This document shows positions 18,155-26,446 of a stretch of 64,000 bases of DNA, in pieces (the stretch's first letter is position 1; the number at the start of each line of letters is the position of its first letter). This stretch comes from Bacteroidota bacterium. GTDB taxonomy: Bacteria; Bacteroidota; Bacteroidia; Chitinophagales; Chitinophagaceae. Made by a program: the position numbers and the translations under genes. The stretch lies in NCBI GenBank assembly GCA_947460595.1, contig CANHGS010000001.1, positions 62,001 to 126,000 on the forward strand, in the 5' to 3' direction. The notes below the pieces were generated by a model that worked only from the letters and a program-made list of their open reading frames with translations, had not been told where the DNA came from and made no database searches.

Positions 18155-19438
18155 CTATTTTTTTACTTGACCATCTTTCATGACCCATTTTGCGGATTCT
18201 AAGATTTTTACATCCTTGAGCGGATTGCCAGAAAAGGCTACCAGATCTGCAAAAGCACCTTTCTTGATTTCTCCAATTTTGCCAGTCATGCCAAGCAAGT
18301 CAGCAGCATTGATAGAAGCGGTTTGAATGGCCTGCAAAGGACTCATCCCATACTGTACTAAGTATTGAAAATCACGGGCTTGTGGCAATTGCCAGTCATA
18401 GCCCCCAATATCGGTTCCATAAGCCAGTTTTACCCCAGCAGCCAAAGCTTTTTTAAACAAACCACCTTCGGACTCAGCAAAATACTTATTCATGGGGCTA
18501 CCCGCCTTGGCCCTTCCGTCGGCCACGTATTCGTTTACATAAATAGTAGGACACCAGTAAATACCCTTGTCTACCATCAACTTGATACACTCATCGTCCA
18601 TTCCAAAACCGTGTTCAATACTGGTTGCTCCGGCTTTAATAGCAGCAATAATGCCATCACGGGTTACCGCATGAGCGGCCAATTTGCGGTTGGAACGCAG
18701 GGTTTCATCGCCAATGGCATTGATTTCTTCTGGTGTAAAATTGGGTAAGGATCTATAACTACCATCGGCCAGTTTGGAATAACCGCGGTCTGCATAAATT
18801 TTGATCCAATCTGCTCCGTGTGCAATCTGCTCGCGAACCGCTCTTCTGCCCTCATCGGCTCCAGTAATTTCTTGCAAACCCTTGGGTAATTTTAATTCCC
18901 ATGCATAGTCAGATTCCTTAATGGGATAATGACCCGTGGTATTGATGGCCAGGGTAGCAATCAACATCCTTGGACCTTCCATTTCTCCCTTTATAATAGC
19001 TTTCTTAATATCGGCATCGGCGTAGCCAGCACCTTCTGTTCCAAGGTCTCTAATGGTAGTGAAACCATTGAGCAGACTCTGTTTGGCACTTTTTACTGCG
19101 CGGATGGTTCTATAAGGAATAGATTCTTTGAGCACTTGCACGTCATAGTCTTCACTGGTAATATCGCCCTGCAATAACACATGCGTATGCGCGTCAATCA
19201 AGCCCGGTAAAACGGTATAAGCGGATAAGTCAATGGTACTATCTGTTTTCATGCTAAAGCCCGCTGCTGGCGCGATGCTTTCTATGAGATTACCCCTGAC
19301 CAAGATTACTTGGTTGCTCAATAATTCTCCGCTCCTAGTATTCAACACCGCCCCGCATTTAATGGCGATGGTTTTTTGAGCATTCAAAAAGGAAGCAGCG
19401 CCCAATAATAGGGTAGCACATAGCAGTTTTCTAAGCAT
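18155..19438 (-). CDS. Secreted metal-dependent amidohydrolase
   Basis: The 427-residue protein has a signal peptide (MLRKLLCATLLLGAASFLNA, cut before Q) and the amidohydrolase fold. DAHTHV gives the first HxH metal pair near residue 82. HAV and IEHGFGMDD supply later His ligands, and AYGTDIGGYD the terminal Asp. Close relatives are annotated as imidazolonepropionase-like or Xaa-Pro dipeptidase enzymes. The true substrate is unknown; periplasmic peptide or cyclic amide hydrolysis is plausible. It lies 45 bp ahead of the CarB half-gene on the same strand. Confidence 0.88.
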   Translation of the reverse strand: MLRKLLCATLLLGAASFLNAQKTIAIKCGAVLNTRSGELLSNQVILVRGNLIESIAPAAGFSMKTDSTIDLSAYTVLPGLIDAHTHVLLQGDITSEDYDVQVLKESIPYRTIRAVKSAKQSLLNGFTTIRDLGTEGAGYADADIKKAIIKGEMEGPRMLIATLAINTTGHYPIKESDYAWELKLPKGLQEITGADEGRRAVREQIAHGADWIKIYADRGYSKLADGSYRSLPNFTPEEINAIGDETLRSNRKLAAHAVTRDGIIAAIKAGATSIEHGFGMDDECIKLMVDKGIYWCPTIYVNEYVADGRAKAGSPMNKYFAESEGGLFKKALAAGVKLAYGTDIGGYDWQLPQARDFQYLVQYGMSPLQAIQTASINAADLLGMTGKIGEIKKGAFADLVAFSGNPLKDVKILESAKWVMKDGQVKK

Positions 19439-19643
19439 GGTCTTGGTTTAGACCCTTAAGATAGTATGCAATCAGGAAAATGATTTATTCTATGGAACTA
19501 TTTTTTTCTGGCCCCCAGCTTGACCTGAACGGCCCCAGTACAACAACGGTTGCGCTATTCCTTGTTTCAAATCATAAATTCATACAGTAACCTTAAAGCA
19601 AGTTTTTAAAAAAATAAGTATTTTCACCGCCTAAACTTTCCAT

Positions 19644-20198
19644 ATGAAACAACTGTTTTTTCTATTATTGGCAGCTAGCTTAGTAGCTTGTTCCTCTTCT
19701 GTGAAAATATCCAATGCAGGGGCTGCTCCAAATGCAGACTTAGCCAAGTACAAAACCTTTGATTTTTATAAATTAGATGCCTCCGGCGATACCGTTTCAA
19801 AAGGATTTAATGAGCGCATGGACCTACTAAAATCTGCTATTGCGGGTGAATTGACCAGTCGCGGATATAGCCAAAGCAGTAGCAAGCCAGATTTGTTGGT
19901 AAATATTGGATTGCAGGTAGCTGAGAAAACCCAAACTCGTGAAACCGATTGGCGTACCGATGGTGCTTATAGATACATGGGTCAGCGTAACTATTCTTGG
20001 AAGAGTGAAGAAGTAGTAGTGGGTTATTACAAAGAAGGTTCTGTAACCGTTCACTTGGTAGACGCTTCCGCTAGTGAAATGGTTTGGAAAGGAACTGCTA
20101 AGGATATTCTCCCTTCTAAGGAATCCAAAATTCCAGAGCTTGCAAAAGCGGGTATGAAGGCCTTGTTTGCTAAATACCCCATTGCGCCCCAAAAATAA
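19644..20198 (+). CDS. DUF4136 lipoprotein
   Basis: The 184-residue protein has a lipoprotein signal with Cys in LVACSSS (about residue 16). The DUF4136 domain follows, recognisable by LAKYKTFDFYKLD near its start, VNIGLQVAEKTQTR in the middle and VTVHLVDASASEMVWKGTA later. DUF4136 proteins are small outer-membrane-associated lipoproteins of unknown function. The gene stands alone, with a terminator behind it and a 205-bp divergent region in front shared with the amidohydrolase. Confidence 0.9.
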   Translation: MKQLFFLLLAASLVACSSSVKISNAGAAPNADLAKYKTFDFYKLDASGDTVSKGFNERMDLLKSAIAGELTSRGYSQSSSKPDLLVNIGLQVAEKTQTRETDWRTDGAYRYMGQRNYSWKSEEVVVGYYKEGSVTVHLVDASASEMVWKGTAKDILPSKESKIPELAKAGMKALFAKYPIAPQK

Positions 20199-20222
20199 GT
20201 AGTTAGTTAAAAAATAGTACTG

Positions 20223-20250
20223 GCGCGATGGGCTACCATCGCGCTTTTTT
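20223..20250 (+). terminator. Rho-independent terminator after the DUF4136 gene
   Basis: GCGCGATGG pairs perfectly with CCATCGCGC around a GCTA loop and is followed by TTTTTT, 24 bp past the stop codon. Confidence 0.95.
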
Positions 20251-20313
20251 ATTTAAGGGTTTCCTTTCTTGGATCTTTTTGAATTTTGAATTTTTACTTT
20301 TGAATATTGAAAT

Positions 20314-21594
20314 TTAACGAATTTCAAAAAGTTCCTCCCAGCGCGTGGTATAGCGGGGGCTGCGCAGTTCTTGGCGCATTTTCCAGTCCTTGCTGGTGCC
20401 CGATGCCGCAAATTTTAAAACATCATTGCGCATAGAGAAATTGATATTGTCCATCATTGACATGAGCATCCTAGCTTTTTCATTGGGGGCCGGATCAAAC
20501 AAATTAGACTGAATAGCATTGTCTGGAACTATTCCACTAAGGGTAACCCCGGCTTTTTTATAAATCCCCCCTTTTTCAAACAAATGGTCTACCTGTTTTA
20601 CTGCGGCTTTAATTAGTTCATTGGTTAATGAAGTGGCACTAGGTAGAATGGTATAACTGCTTAAAGAGGGGCCATGTCTAAAATATTTACCCGTACTAGT
20701 TTCTTTGGGCACTATAAAAATGCTCACGGTATTGGCAGCGGAATTTTGCCTTCTCAGTTTCTCTGCGGCCCTAGAAGTATAGGTAGCAATGGCTTCCTTA
20801 ATATCTGCTAATTCCGTCACGGGGCTACCAAACATGCGGGTAGTGGCAATCATTTTTTTGTTCAGCAATGCTCCTTCCATCTCTCTACTTGGAATGCCCT
20901 GTAATTCTCTAAGCAGTCTAGCACCCACCACACCACCTAGGTTTTTGGTGGCCCAGGGAATGTCTTTTTTACTCAATTCCAAAGCGTTGTTGATTTGATA
21001 GAGTTGCAATTTTTTGGCGTACTGATGACCTACTCCCCAGATATCTTCTACTGGTGTTTTTTCCAATGCCTGTTCAACTTTTCTAGGCGTATCCAAGACC
21101 AATACACAGTTGGTAATGACTTTGTGTTTTTTGCAAAGCCGGTTAGCAACCTTGCTCAACACTTTGGTGGGTGCCACCCCAATAGAGACCCGAATGCCCG
21201 TCCACTGTTCAACCGTATCCTTAAGATGAAAGGCAAAGTCTTTTAAATTTTCTGGGGCAATATGCGATAGGTCTAAGAAGGCCTCGTCTACCGAATAGAC
21301 TTCTACACAACCCGCAGGCAGCAAGGTTCTCAGCGTTTCCATGACCCGCCAACTGAGGTCTCCGTATAAATTATAATTGGAAGAAAAAGTAGCCACCCCA
21401 TGGGCTTCAATTAGGGGCTTGGCTTTAAAATAGGGCCCCGCCATTTCTACCCCAATTTTCTTGGCTTCGTCTGTTCTAGAAACAATGCAGCCATCGTTAT
21501 TGCTAAGAACAACAACAGGTCTACCCTCCAAATGCGGCAGAAATAATTTCTCGCAGGAGCAGTAAAAACTATTGCAATCAATGATGGCTTTCAT
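20314..21594 (-). CDS. umuC: Y-family translesion DNA polymerase (UmuC)
   Basis: The 426-residue protein begins MKAIIDCNSFYCSCE, giving the first catalytic Asp. It has VVVLSNNDGCIVSRTDEAK and the second catalytic centre VYSVDEAFLDLS, so the polymerase active site looks intact. VWGVGHQYAKKL is the helix-hairpin-helix. The C-terminal little-finger region matches UmuC length. UmuC copies past DNA lesions, normally after being bound by processed UmuD. It starts 11 bp after umuD on the same strand. Confidence 0.96.
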   Translation of the reverse strand: MKAIIDCNSFYCSCEKLFLPHLEGRPVVVLSNNDGCIVSRTDEAKKIGVEMAGPYFKAKPLIEAHGVATFSSNYNLYGDLSWRVMETLRTLLPAGCVEVYSVDEAFLDLSHIAPENLKDFAFHLKDTVEQWTGIRVSIGVAPTKVLSKVANRLCKKHKVITNCVLVLDTPRKVEQALEKTPVEDIWGVGHQYAKKLQLYQINNALELSKKDIPWATKNLGGVVGARLLRELQGIPSREMEGALLNKKMIATTRMFGSPVTELADIKEAIATYTSRAAEKLRRQNSAANTVSIFIVPKETSTGKYFRHGPSLSSYTILPSATSLTNELIKAAVKQVDHLFEKGGIYKKAGVTLSGIVPDNAIQSNLFDPAPNEKARMLMSMMDNINFSMRNDVLKFAASGTSKDWKMRQELRSPRYTTRWEELFEIR

Positions 21595-21605
21595 GCACTA
21601 GGTCA

Positions 21606-22037
21606 TTATAATTTATGAATATTATAGACCACCACACCCCAAACATATTCTTGGTTATTGGCTTCTAATTGTATGGGTGCAAATGCCGGATTTTCTGCCA
21701 TCAGGGTTACGCGTTTTCCCTGCACCAACATCCTTCTCACCAACAATTCTCCATTTGCAATAGCCACAATAATTTTACCAGTTGCGGCTTTAAGACTTCT
21801 ATCTACAATCAGTACATCGCCCTGATAAATGCCTGCGCCCGTCATGGCTTCACCGTTCATTCTAAAGAAAAAAGTAGCGGGTTTATTTTGAACCAATTGC
21901 TCGTTTAGGTCAATCCCTCTTTCCATATAGTCATCGGCCGCGGCCCCAAAACCCGTGGCATTGGCCGTGGGTACTTCCCATTGGTCAAAATCCTTGCTTC
22001 CCTTGTAGGCACTACTGCCCCAATCGTCGTTGAACAT
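21606..22037 (-). CDS. umuD: UmuD-like S24-fold protein lacking the catalytic dyad
   Basis: The 143-residue protein aligns without gaps to E. coli UmuD around the active site: ADDYMERGIDLNEQLVQ, then NGEAMTGAGIYQGDVLIVD, then NGELLVRRM. The nucleophile Ser60 position is Ala64 (GEAM in place of GDSM). The general base Lys97 position is Arg101. The cleavage site Cys24-Gly25 is Thr28-Gly29. Self-cleavage as in the LexA/UmuD family should therefore be impossible. The fold residues are conserved and umuC follows directly, so it is probably still a polymerase partner, perhaps active without processing. Confidence 0.88.
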   Translation of the reverse strand: MFNDDWGSSAYKGSKDFDQWEVPTANATGFGAAADDYMERGIDLNEQLVQNKPATFFFRMNGEAMTGAGIYQGDVLIVDRSLKAATGKIIVAIANGELLVRRMLVQGKRVTLMAENPAFAPIQLEANNQEYVWGVVVYNIHKL

Positions 22038-22103
22038 GCTAAATAAATTTGGTAATGCTAAATAAGTTAGTAAATTTATGCTAAATTAATTATCAGCTAA
22101 AAT
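22037..22103. promoter_or_regulatory. Cluster of TGCTAAAT-type repeats between umuD and the 2H gene
   Basis: Direct repeats of (T/A)GCTAAA(T/A) start at about 22037, 22056, 22079 and 22095, in the 73-bp divergent gap. The first overlaps the umuD start codon. Their position in front of a damage-tolerance operon suggests an operator for a repressor or SOS-type regulator. No consensus for such a regulator in this group is known to me. Confidence 0.5.
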
Positions 22104-22110
22104 AATCTTC

Positions 22111-22707
22111 ATGCAAACCGCATCCATGCAATATCCTATCAACGCTTTTATTCCTGCTAACCAGTTTGCGGAATACTTATTAGTGGCCGTGCCGGCTCCG
22201 GAGCTCCATGACAAAATCTTATTTGAACAACAGGTTTTTGACCAACAATACCAACAACGCAACCAGGGAAAGGCCAAACTGCAGATAGAAGTAGCAGGGT
22301 TTCAGGCCAAGGAAGAAATGGAGCCCACCCTCCTGCGTTGGATGCACCGAATTTTTTCTAGCCAACAGGCTTTTAGTGTGCCCTTGAGCAATTATAGCGG
22401 CATTCCGGCAGATTCTATTTACCTGCGGGTACCCAGTTCACAGCCCTTTCAACAATTGGGTCAGGCCCTAGAACCCTTGAATAACTATATTAAAACCTGC
22501 GATTGCCCCAGCATTCGGGTGAATCTCAAACCCAACCTGCCCATTGCCCGCAAACTGGGTGCAGATACCTATTTAAAGGCCATGATGGACTATTCCAGCC
22601 GCAGTTTCCACGAGATGTTTGAAGTGCGAGAACTGGTACTCCTTCGCAGAAAACACTTATTTGACCCCTATACCCAGGTGAATAAATTTGTGTTGCAGCC
22701 GGCTTGA
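22111..22707 (+). CDS. 2'-5' RNA ligase-like (2H phosphoesterase) protein with degenerate motifs
   Basis: The 198-residue protein has the layout of bacterial LigT-like 2H phosphoesterases, including FSVPLSNYSGIPADSIYLRV and IARKLGADTYLKAM, and the end ELVLLRRK. The two catalytic HxT motifs are replaced. The first is Gln58-Ile-Glu60 in KLQIEVAGF, the second Asn142-Leu-Pro144 in KPNLPIARKL. It is therefore unlikely to cut or join RNA 2'-5' bonds. It is divergent from the umuDC pair across a 73-bp gap. The start may be ATG 22111 or ATG 22126. Confidence 0.7.
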   Translation: MQTASMQYPINAFIPANQFAEYLLVAVPAPELHDKILFEQQVFDQQYQQRNQGKAKLQIEVAGFQAKEEMEPTLLRWMHRIFSSQQAFSVPLSNYSGIPADSIYLRVPSSQPFQQLGQALEPLNNYIKTCDCPSIRVNLKPNLPIARKLGADTYLKAMMDYSSRSFHEMFEVRELVLLRRKHLFDPYTQVNKFVLQPA

Positions 22708-22720
22708 TGCAGTAAATCTA

Positions 22721-22750
22721 TTTGTCTTTGATGGCTAAGGTTTATTTTCG
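22721..22750 (+). promoter_or_regulatory. Candidate promoter of the kinase-RapZ operon
   Basis: TTTG at 22721 is followed, after 18 bp, by TATTTTCG at 22743. This is one base from the Bacteroidota -7 consensus TAnnTTTG and the spacing is normal. The start codon lies 15 bp downstream. Confidence 0.5.
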
Positions 22751-22765
22751 CTTCAAACCAAGCCA

Positions 22766-24208
22766 ATGGACAAAGTGATTGCGGCAATTGAGACCCTGTT
22801 TCAGGAATTTAAACAGGGTGCTGCCGATAGAATTGAAAAATTACCCCAGAGTGGGAGTGACCGGATTTATTTTAGGATCTATTATCAGGAAGATACATTT
22901 ATTGCTACCTATAACCTGCACGCCAAAGAGAACCGAACTTTTATAGCTTTTAGCAAGCATTTTAAAAAAGCGGGTTTGCCCGTTCCGGAAGTATTTGCTG
23001 TAAATGAGGAAGACACTATTTACTTGCAAGAAGATCTAGGTACTGCTTCTTTATTAAATGAATTAGAGCAACATGGTCATGGAGACAGGGCTTATGGTTT
23101 GTTTCAAAAAAGTTTGACCGCACTAGCAGAAGTACAAATCAAAGGCGATACAGGATTAGATTATAGCCTCTGTTTAACCGCCAAGGAATTTGGTAAACAG
23201 GCCATCATGAGTGACCTGCTTTATTTCAAATATTATTTTCTAGATACCCTGCAATTGCCCTATGACAAGCAGGCCATGTTGGATGACTTTGACGCGCTAA
23301 GTACTTATTTAACTCGCACGGAGAATAAGTATTTTATGTTCCGCGATTTTCAAAGTCGCAATATTATTGTCAAAGATGATGCGGTTCATTTTATAGACTA
23401 CCAAGGTGGGATGAAGGGTGCGCTGCAATATGATGTGGCTTCCTTGCTCTGGCAGGCCAAGGCAGAACTAAGTGAGCAATGGAAAGACAGTTTGTTGGAA
23501 TTCTATATGGATGAGATTGACCGCATCTTGGATAGGAAAGTTGACAGAACCACTTTTGTAAGCCAGTACAATGGTTATGTCTTGATTCGCTTATTACAAG
23601 TGATGGGAGCTTATGGATTCCGTGGTTTGTTTGAACGCAAAGCACATTTTCTAGCCAGCATTCCATTGGGTTTGAAAAACCTAAAATTCTTCTTGGATCA
23701 TAAACGTGTAGGCATTGTTACACCTGAGTTTGACAGGGTATTGCGTTTGGTAGTAGCTGATGAAATGATTCAGCGTTTTGAACCACAGCAGGCCGATGAA
23801 AATACCGCACTAGTAGTGGTGATTAATAGTTTTAGTTATAGAAAAGGCATACCTGCAGACCCTTCTGAAAACGGGGGTGGCTTTGTCTTTGACATGCGCA
23901 GTATTTTGAATCCCGGGAGGTTTGATGATTATAAAACCTTGAATGGAAGAGACAAACCTGTGCAAGATTTTCTAGAACAACGCACACGCATGAATGAATA
24001 CCTAAACTCAGTTTGGGACTTGGTAGATATTGCGGTAGAAGATTATTTAAAACGTGGGTTTAGTAACCTCATGATCAATTTTGGTTGCACGGGTGGACAA
24101 CATAGAAGCGTGTATGCGGCTGAACAAACTGCCCGTCACTTGCGCAACAAATACAAATTAAAAGTGGTGTTGACCCATACCAATACGGCCAACTGGTTTC
24201 TAGGATAA
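22766..24208 (+). CDS. APH-type sugar kinase fused to a RapZ C-terminal domain
   Basis: The 480-residue protein joins two domains. Residues about 20-320 form an aminoglycoside-phosphotransferase-like kinase with catalytic RDFQSRN (Asp194, Asn199) and DYQGG (Asp211), as in AmgK, the N-acetylmuramate/GlcNAc kinase. Residues about 345-480 resemble the RapZ C-terminal domain, with INSFSYRKG and GCTGGQHRSVY (E. coli RapZ has GCTGGKHRSVY). RapZ senses glucosamine-6-phosphate and controls amino-sugar synthesis. The next gene encodes a MurU-like nucleotidyltransferase 10 bp away. An amino-sugar salvage kinase with a built-in sensor is a reasonable inference. Confidence 0.85.
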   Translation: MDKVIAAIETLFQEFKQGAADRIEKLPQSGSDRIYFRIYYQEDTFIATYNLHAKENRTFIAFSKHFKKAGLPVPEVFAVNEEDTIYLQEDLGTASLLNELEQHGHGDRAYGLFQKSLTALAEVQIKGDTGLDYSLCLTAKEFGKQAIMSDLLYFKYYFLDTLQLPYDKQAMLDDFDALSTYLTRTENKYFMFRDFQSRNIIVKDDAVHFIDYQGGMKGALQYDVASLLWQAKAELSEQWKDSLLEFYMDEIDRILDRKVDRTTFVSQYNGYVLIRLLQVMGAYGFRGLFERKAHFLASIPLGLKNLKFFLDHKRVGIVTPEFDRVLRLVVADEMIQRFEPQQADENTALVVVINSFSYRKGIPADPSENGGGFVFDMRSILNPGRFDDYKTLNGRDKPVQDFLEQRTRMNEYLNSVWDLVDIAVEDYLKRGFSNLMINFGCTGGQHRSVYAAEQTARHLRNKYKLKVVLTHTNTANWFLG

Positions 24209-24218
24209 AATTGACAAC

Positions 24219-24950
24219 ATGAAAGCAATCATCTTTGCAGCAGGATTGGGGAGTAGGCTAAAACCCTGGACAGATCAGCATCCCAAGGCATTGGCCCCGG
24301 TGAATGGAAAATCTTTGTTGGAACGCAATGTTTTGTATTTGCAGCAATTTGGCATTCGGGAACTGATTGTGAATGTGCACCATTTTGCAGACCAAATAAT
24401 TCAAGCCATTACAGATAACCAGGGATGGGGTTCTACCATTACTATTTCTGATGAAACCAATCAGGTCTTAGAAACCGGAGGGGGTTTGCAAAAAGCAGGA
24501 TGGTATTTTACAAATGAAACTGATTTTGTGGTGATGAATGTAGACATCCTCACCAACCTGCATTTGGGAGAGATGATTGAAGCGCATCAGCGCAGCGCTT
24601 GCTTGGCCACATTGGCAGTTACGGAACGGAGTACTTCAAGGTATTTTTTATTTAATCCAAAAGGGGAACTCTGTGGTTGGCGCAACGTGCAAACAGGAGA
24701 AGAGAAACCAGCGCAATTGGCCAACCATCCAGACTATGCAACACTGCAACAAAAAGCATTTAGCGGCATTCATGTGATTAACAGCAGTATCTTTTCCAAG
24801 ATGCAACAACAGGGAAAATTTTCCATGGTAGAAGTATACCTAGACCTAATGCAAAACAATTCCATTCAATGTTTTGACCATAGCCAAAGCAAATTCATAG
24901 ACGTGGGTAAACCAGAATCTGTTGTCAAGGCAGAAGCCCTATTTATTTAA
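24219..24950 (+). CDS. Sugar-1-phosphate nucleotidyltransferase (MurU-like)
   Basis: The 243-residue protein begins with the nucleotidyltransferase signature AAGLGSRLKPWTDQHPKALA and has FVVMNVDIL, supplying the metal-binding Asp. Size and motif match MurU, which makes UDP-MurNAc from MurNAc-1-phosphate, and related mannose or glucose nucleotidyltransferases. Pairing with an AmgK-like kinase 10 bp upstream mirrors the AmgK-MurU peptidoglycan-recycling route of Pseudomonas. The actual sugar is not determined. The oxidoreductase gene follows 12 bp downstream. Confidence 0.82.
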   Translation: MKAIIFAAGLGSRLKPWTDQHPKALAPVNGKSLLERNVLYLQQFGIRELIVNVHHFADQIIQAITDNQGWGSTITISDETNQVLETGGGLQKAGWYFTNETDFVVMNVDILTNLHLGEMIEAHQRSACLATLAVTERSTSRYFLFNPKGELCGWRNVQTGEEKPAQLANHPDYATLQQKAFSGIHVINSSIFSKMQQQGKFSMVEVYLDLMQNNSIQCFDHSQSKFIDVGKPESVVKAEALFI

Positions 24951-24962
24951 TAATGAACCTAC

Positions 24963-25976
24963 ATGAGTGCTACCAGATTTGCCATACTTGGGTCAGGCCA
25001 TATTGGTCAAAGACATGCACAGCATGCTGCCCAACATGGACAGTTAGTAGCGGTCTGTGATCTTGATCAAGCCAAAGCAAAATCTCTCGCGGATACTTAT
25101 AATGCAAAAGCATTACACAATCTTGAAAGCTTATTGGCAATAGCCCCAGACTTAGATTTGGTGGCCATCTGCACACCCAATGGCTTACACGCTGAACATG
25201 CCATCGCTTGTATGCAAGCGGGTTTGAACGTATTGGTAGAAAAGCCTATGGCGATAGCGCTTGTTGATTGTGAACGCATGATGGAGGTAGCTAATCAAAC
25301 AGGTACAACCATTTTTACCGTAGTACAAAATAGGTTTAACCCACCTGTAGTAGCTTTAAAAGCAGCCGTGGATGCGGGCAAACTGGGGCAGATTCATAAC
25401 ATACAAATCAATTGCTTTTGGAATAGGCCAGGATCTTATTACCAAGACTCCTGGCATGGTACGGCAGATTTAGACGGAGGTATTTTGTTTACCCAGTTTA
25501 GTCATTTTATTGATTTGTTGAATTGGCTTTTTGGCGATGTACAATCCGTTCATACATTAGCCAATAATTTTCAACACCAGACCAGTATTGACAGAGAAGA
25601 CGCGGGTGCAGTGTTACTGCAAATGGCATCGGGCGCTATTGCCAGTATTCATTACTCCGTGAACGCCTATGCAAAAAATGCAGAAGGATCGTTAACGGTT
25701 TTAGCAGAAAAAGGAACAGTAAAAATTGGCGGCGAATATTTGAATACCATTGCTTATCAGTCTTTGGAATCTGGTCCATTATTGGTGAGTGAGTCTGCAA
25801 ATGTACCTAATCAATATGGCACTTATCAAGGCTCTATGAGCAATCACGGTATGATCTATGCCAATCTGGTAGCGGCTTTACAAGGAAGAGAAACTTACTA
25901 TGCCACGGCCGAGGAAGCACTGAAAACAGTAGAAATCATTGAACGCATTCATCAATCCATTAATTTACAGTCATGA
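24963..25976 (+). CDS. Gfo/Idh/MocA-family sugar oxidoreductase
   Basis: The 337-residue protein has the NAD-binding GSGHIGQRHAQHAAQ motif at the N-terminus, the characteristic LVEKPMA, and the catalytic region DLDGGILFTQFSHFIDL with the active-site His. The family oxidises or reduces sugars, including UDP-GlcNAc(A) 3-dehydrogenases (WlbA/WbpB). Its stop overlaps the start of the acetyltransferase gene by 4 bp (ATGA). Together they suggest a modified amino-sugar for a surface polysaccharide. A WbpE-type aminotransferase, needed for that exact route, is not next to them. Confidence 0.88.
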   Translation: MSATRFAILGSGHIGQRHAQHAAQHGQLVAVCDLDQAKAKSLADTYNAKALHNLESLLAIAPDLDLVAICTPNGLHAEHAIACMQAGLNVLVEKPMAIALVDCERMMEVANQTGTTIFTVVQNRFNPPVVALKAAVDAGKLGQIHNIQINCFWNRPGSYYQDSWHGTADLDGGILFTQFSHFIDLLNWLFGDVQSVHTLANNFQHQTSIDREDAGAVLLQMASGAIASIHYSVNAYAKNAEGSLTVLAEKGTVKIGGEYLNTIAYQSLESGPLLVSESANVPNQYGTYQGSMSNHGMIYANLVAALQGRETYYATAEEALKTVEIIERIHQSINLQS

Positions 25977-26446
25977 GTTTCCAAGAAAAACAAATCAGCA
26001 TTCGCGATGTGCAATTTGGAGACAATGTAACCATTGTACAACCCGTGAATCTCTATGAATGCAACATTGGAAATAATGTTTTTATAGGACCCTTTGTTGA
26101 AATACAAAAAGGCGTACAGATTGGAGACCATACCCGTATTCAATCACATAGTTTTATCTGTGAAGGAGTAACCATTGGTCAACACTGTTTTATAGGTCAC
26201 GGCGTCATGTTTATCAACGATACCTTCTCCACCGGAGGCCCGGCAGGCAATCCAGCACTTTGGAAAACCACTAACATTGGAAACAACGTCTCCATTGGCA
26301 GTAACGCCAGCATTCTACCCGTAAACATCTGTGACCAAGTTGTCATTGGCGCCGGTGCTGTAGTAACCAAAAACATTACCGAACCCGGGGTTTATGCGGG
26401 GAATCCGGCTAGGCGAATGACTATGCGAATCCCATCGCGCAGCTAA
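25973..26446 (+). CDS. Hexapeptide-repeat (left-handed beta-helix) acetyltransferase
   Basis: The 157-residue protein is built from hexapeptide repeats such as IGNNVFIGPFVEIQKGVQIG and IGNNVSIGSNASILP, followed by VYAGNPARR. It is the size of WbpD/WlbB-type enzymes, which N-acetylate an amino-sugar nucleotide with acetyl-CoA in trimers. Translational coupling to the Gfo/Idh gene supports one pathway. Its end overlaps the convergent acyltransferase gene by 4 bp. Confidence 0.88.
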   Translation: MSFQEKQISIRDVQFGDNVTIVQPVNLYECNIGNNVFIGPFVEIQKGVQIGDHTRIQSHSFICEGVTIGQHCFIGHGVMFINDTFSTGGPAGNPALWKTTNIGNNVSIGSNASILPVNICDQVVIGAGAVVTKNITEPGVYAGNPARRMTMRIPSRS

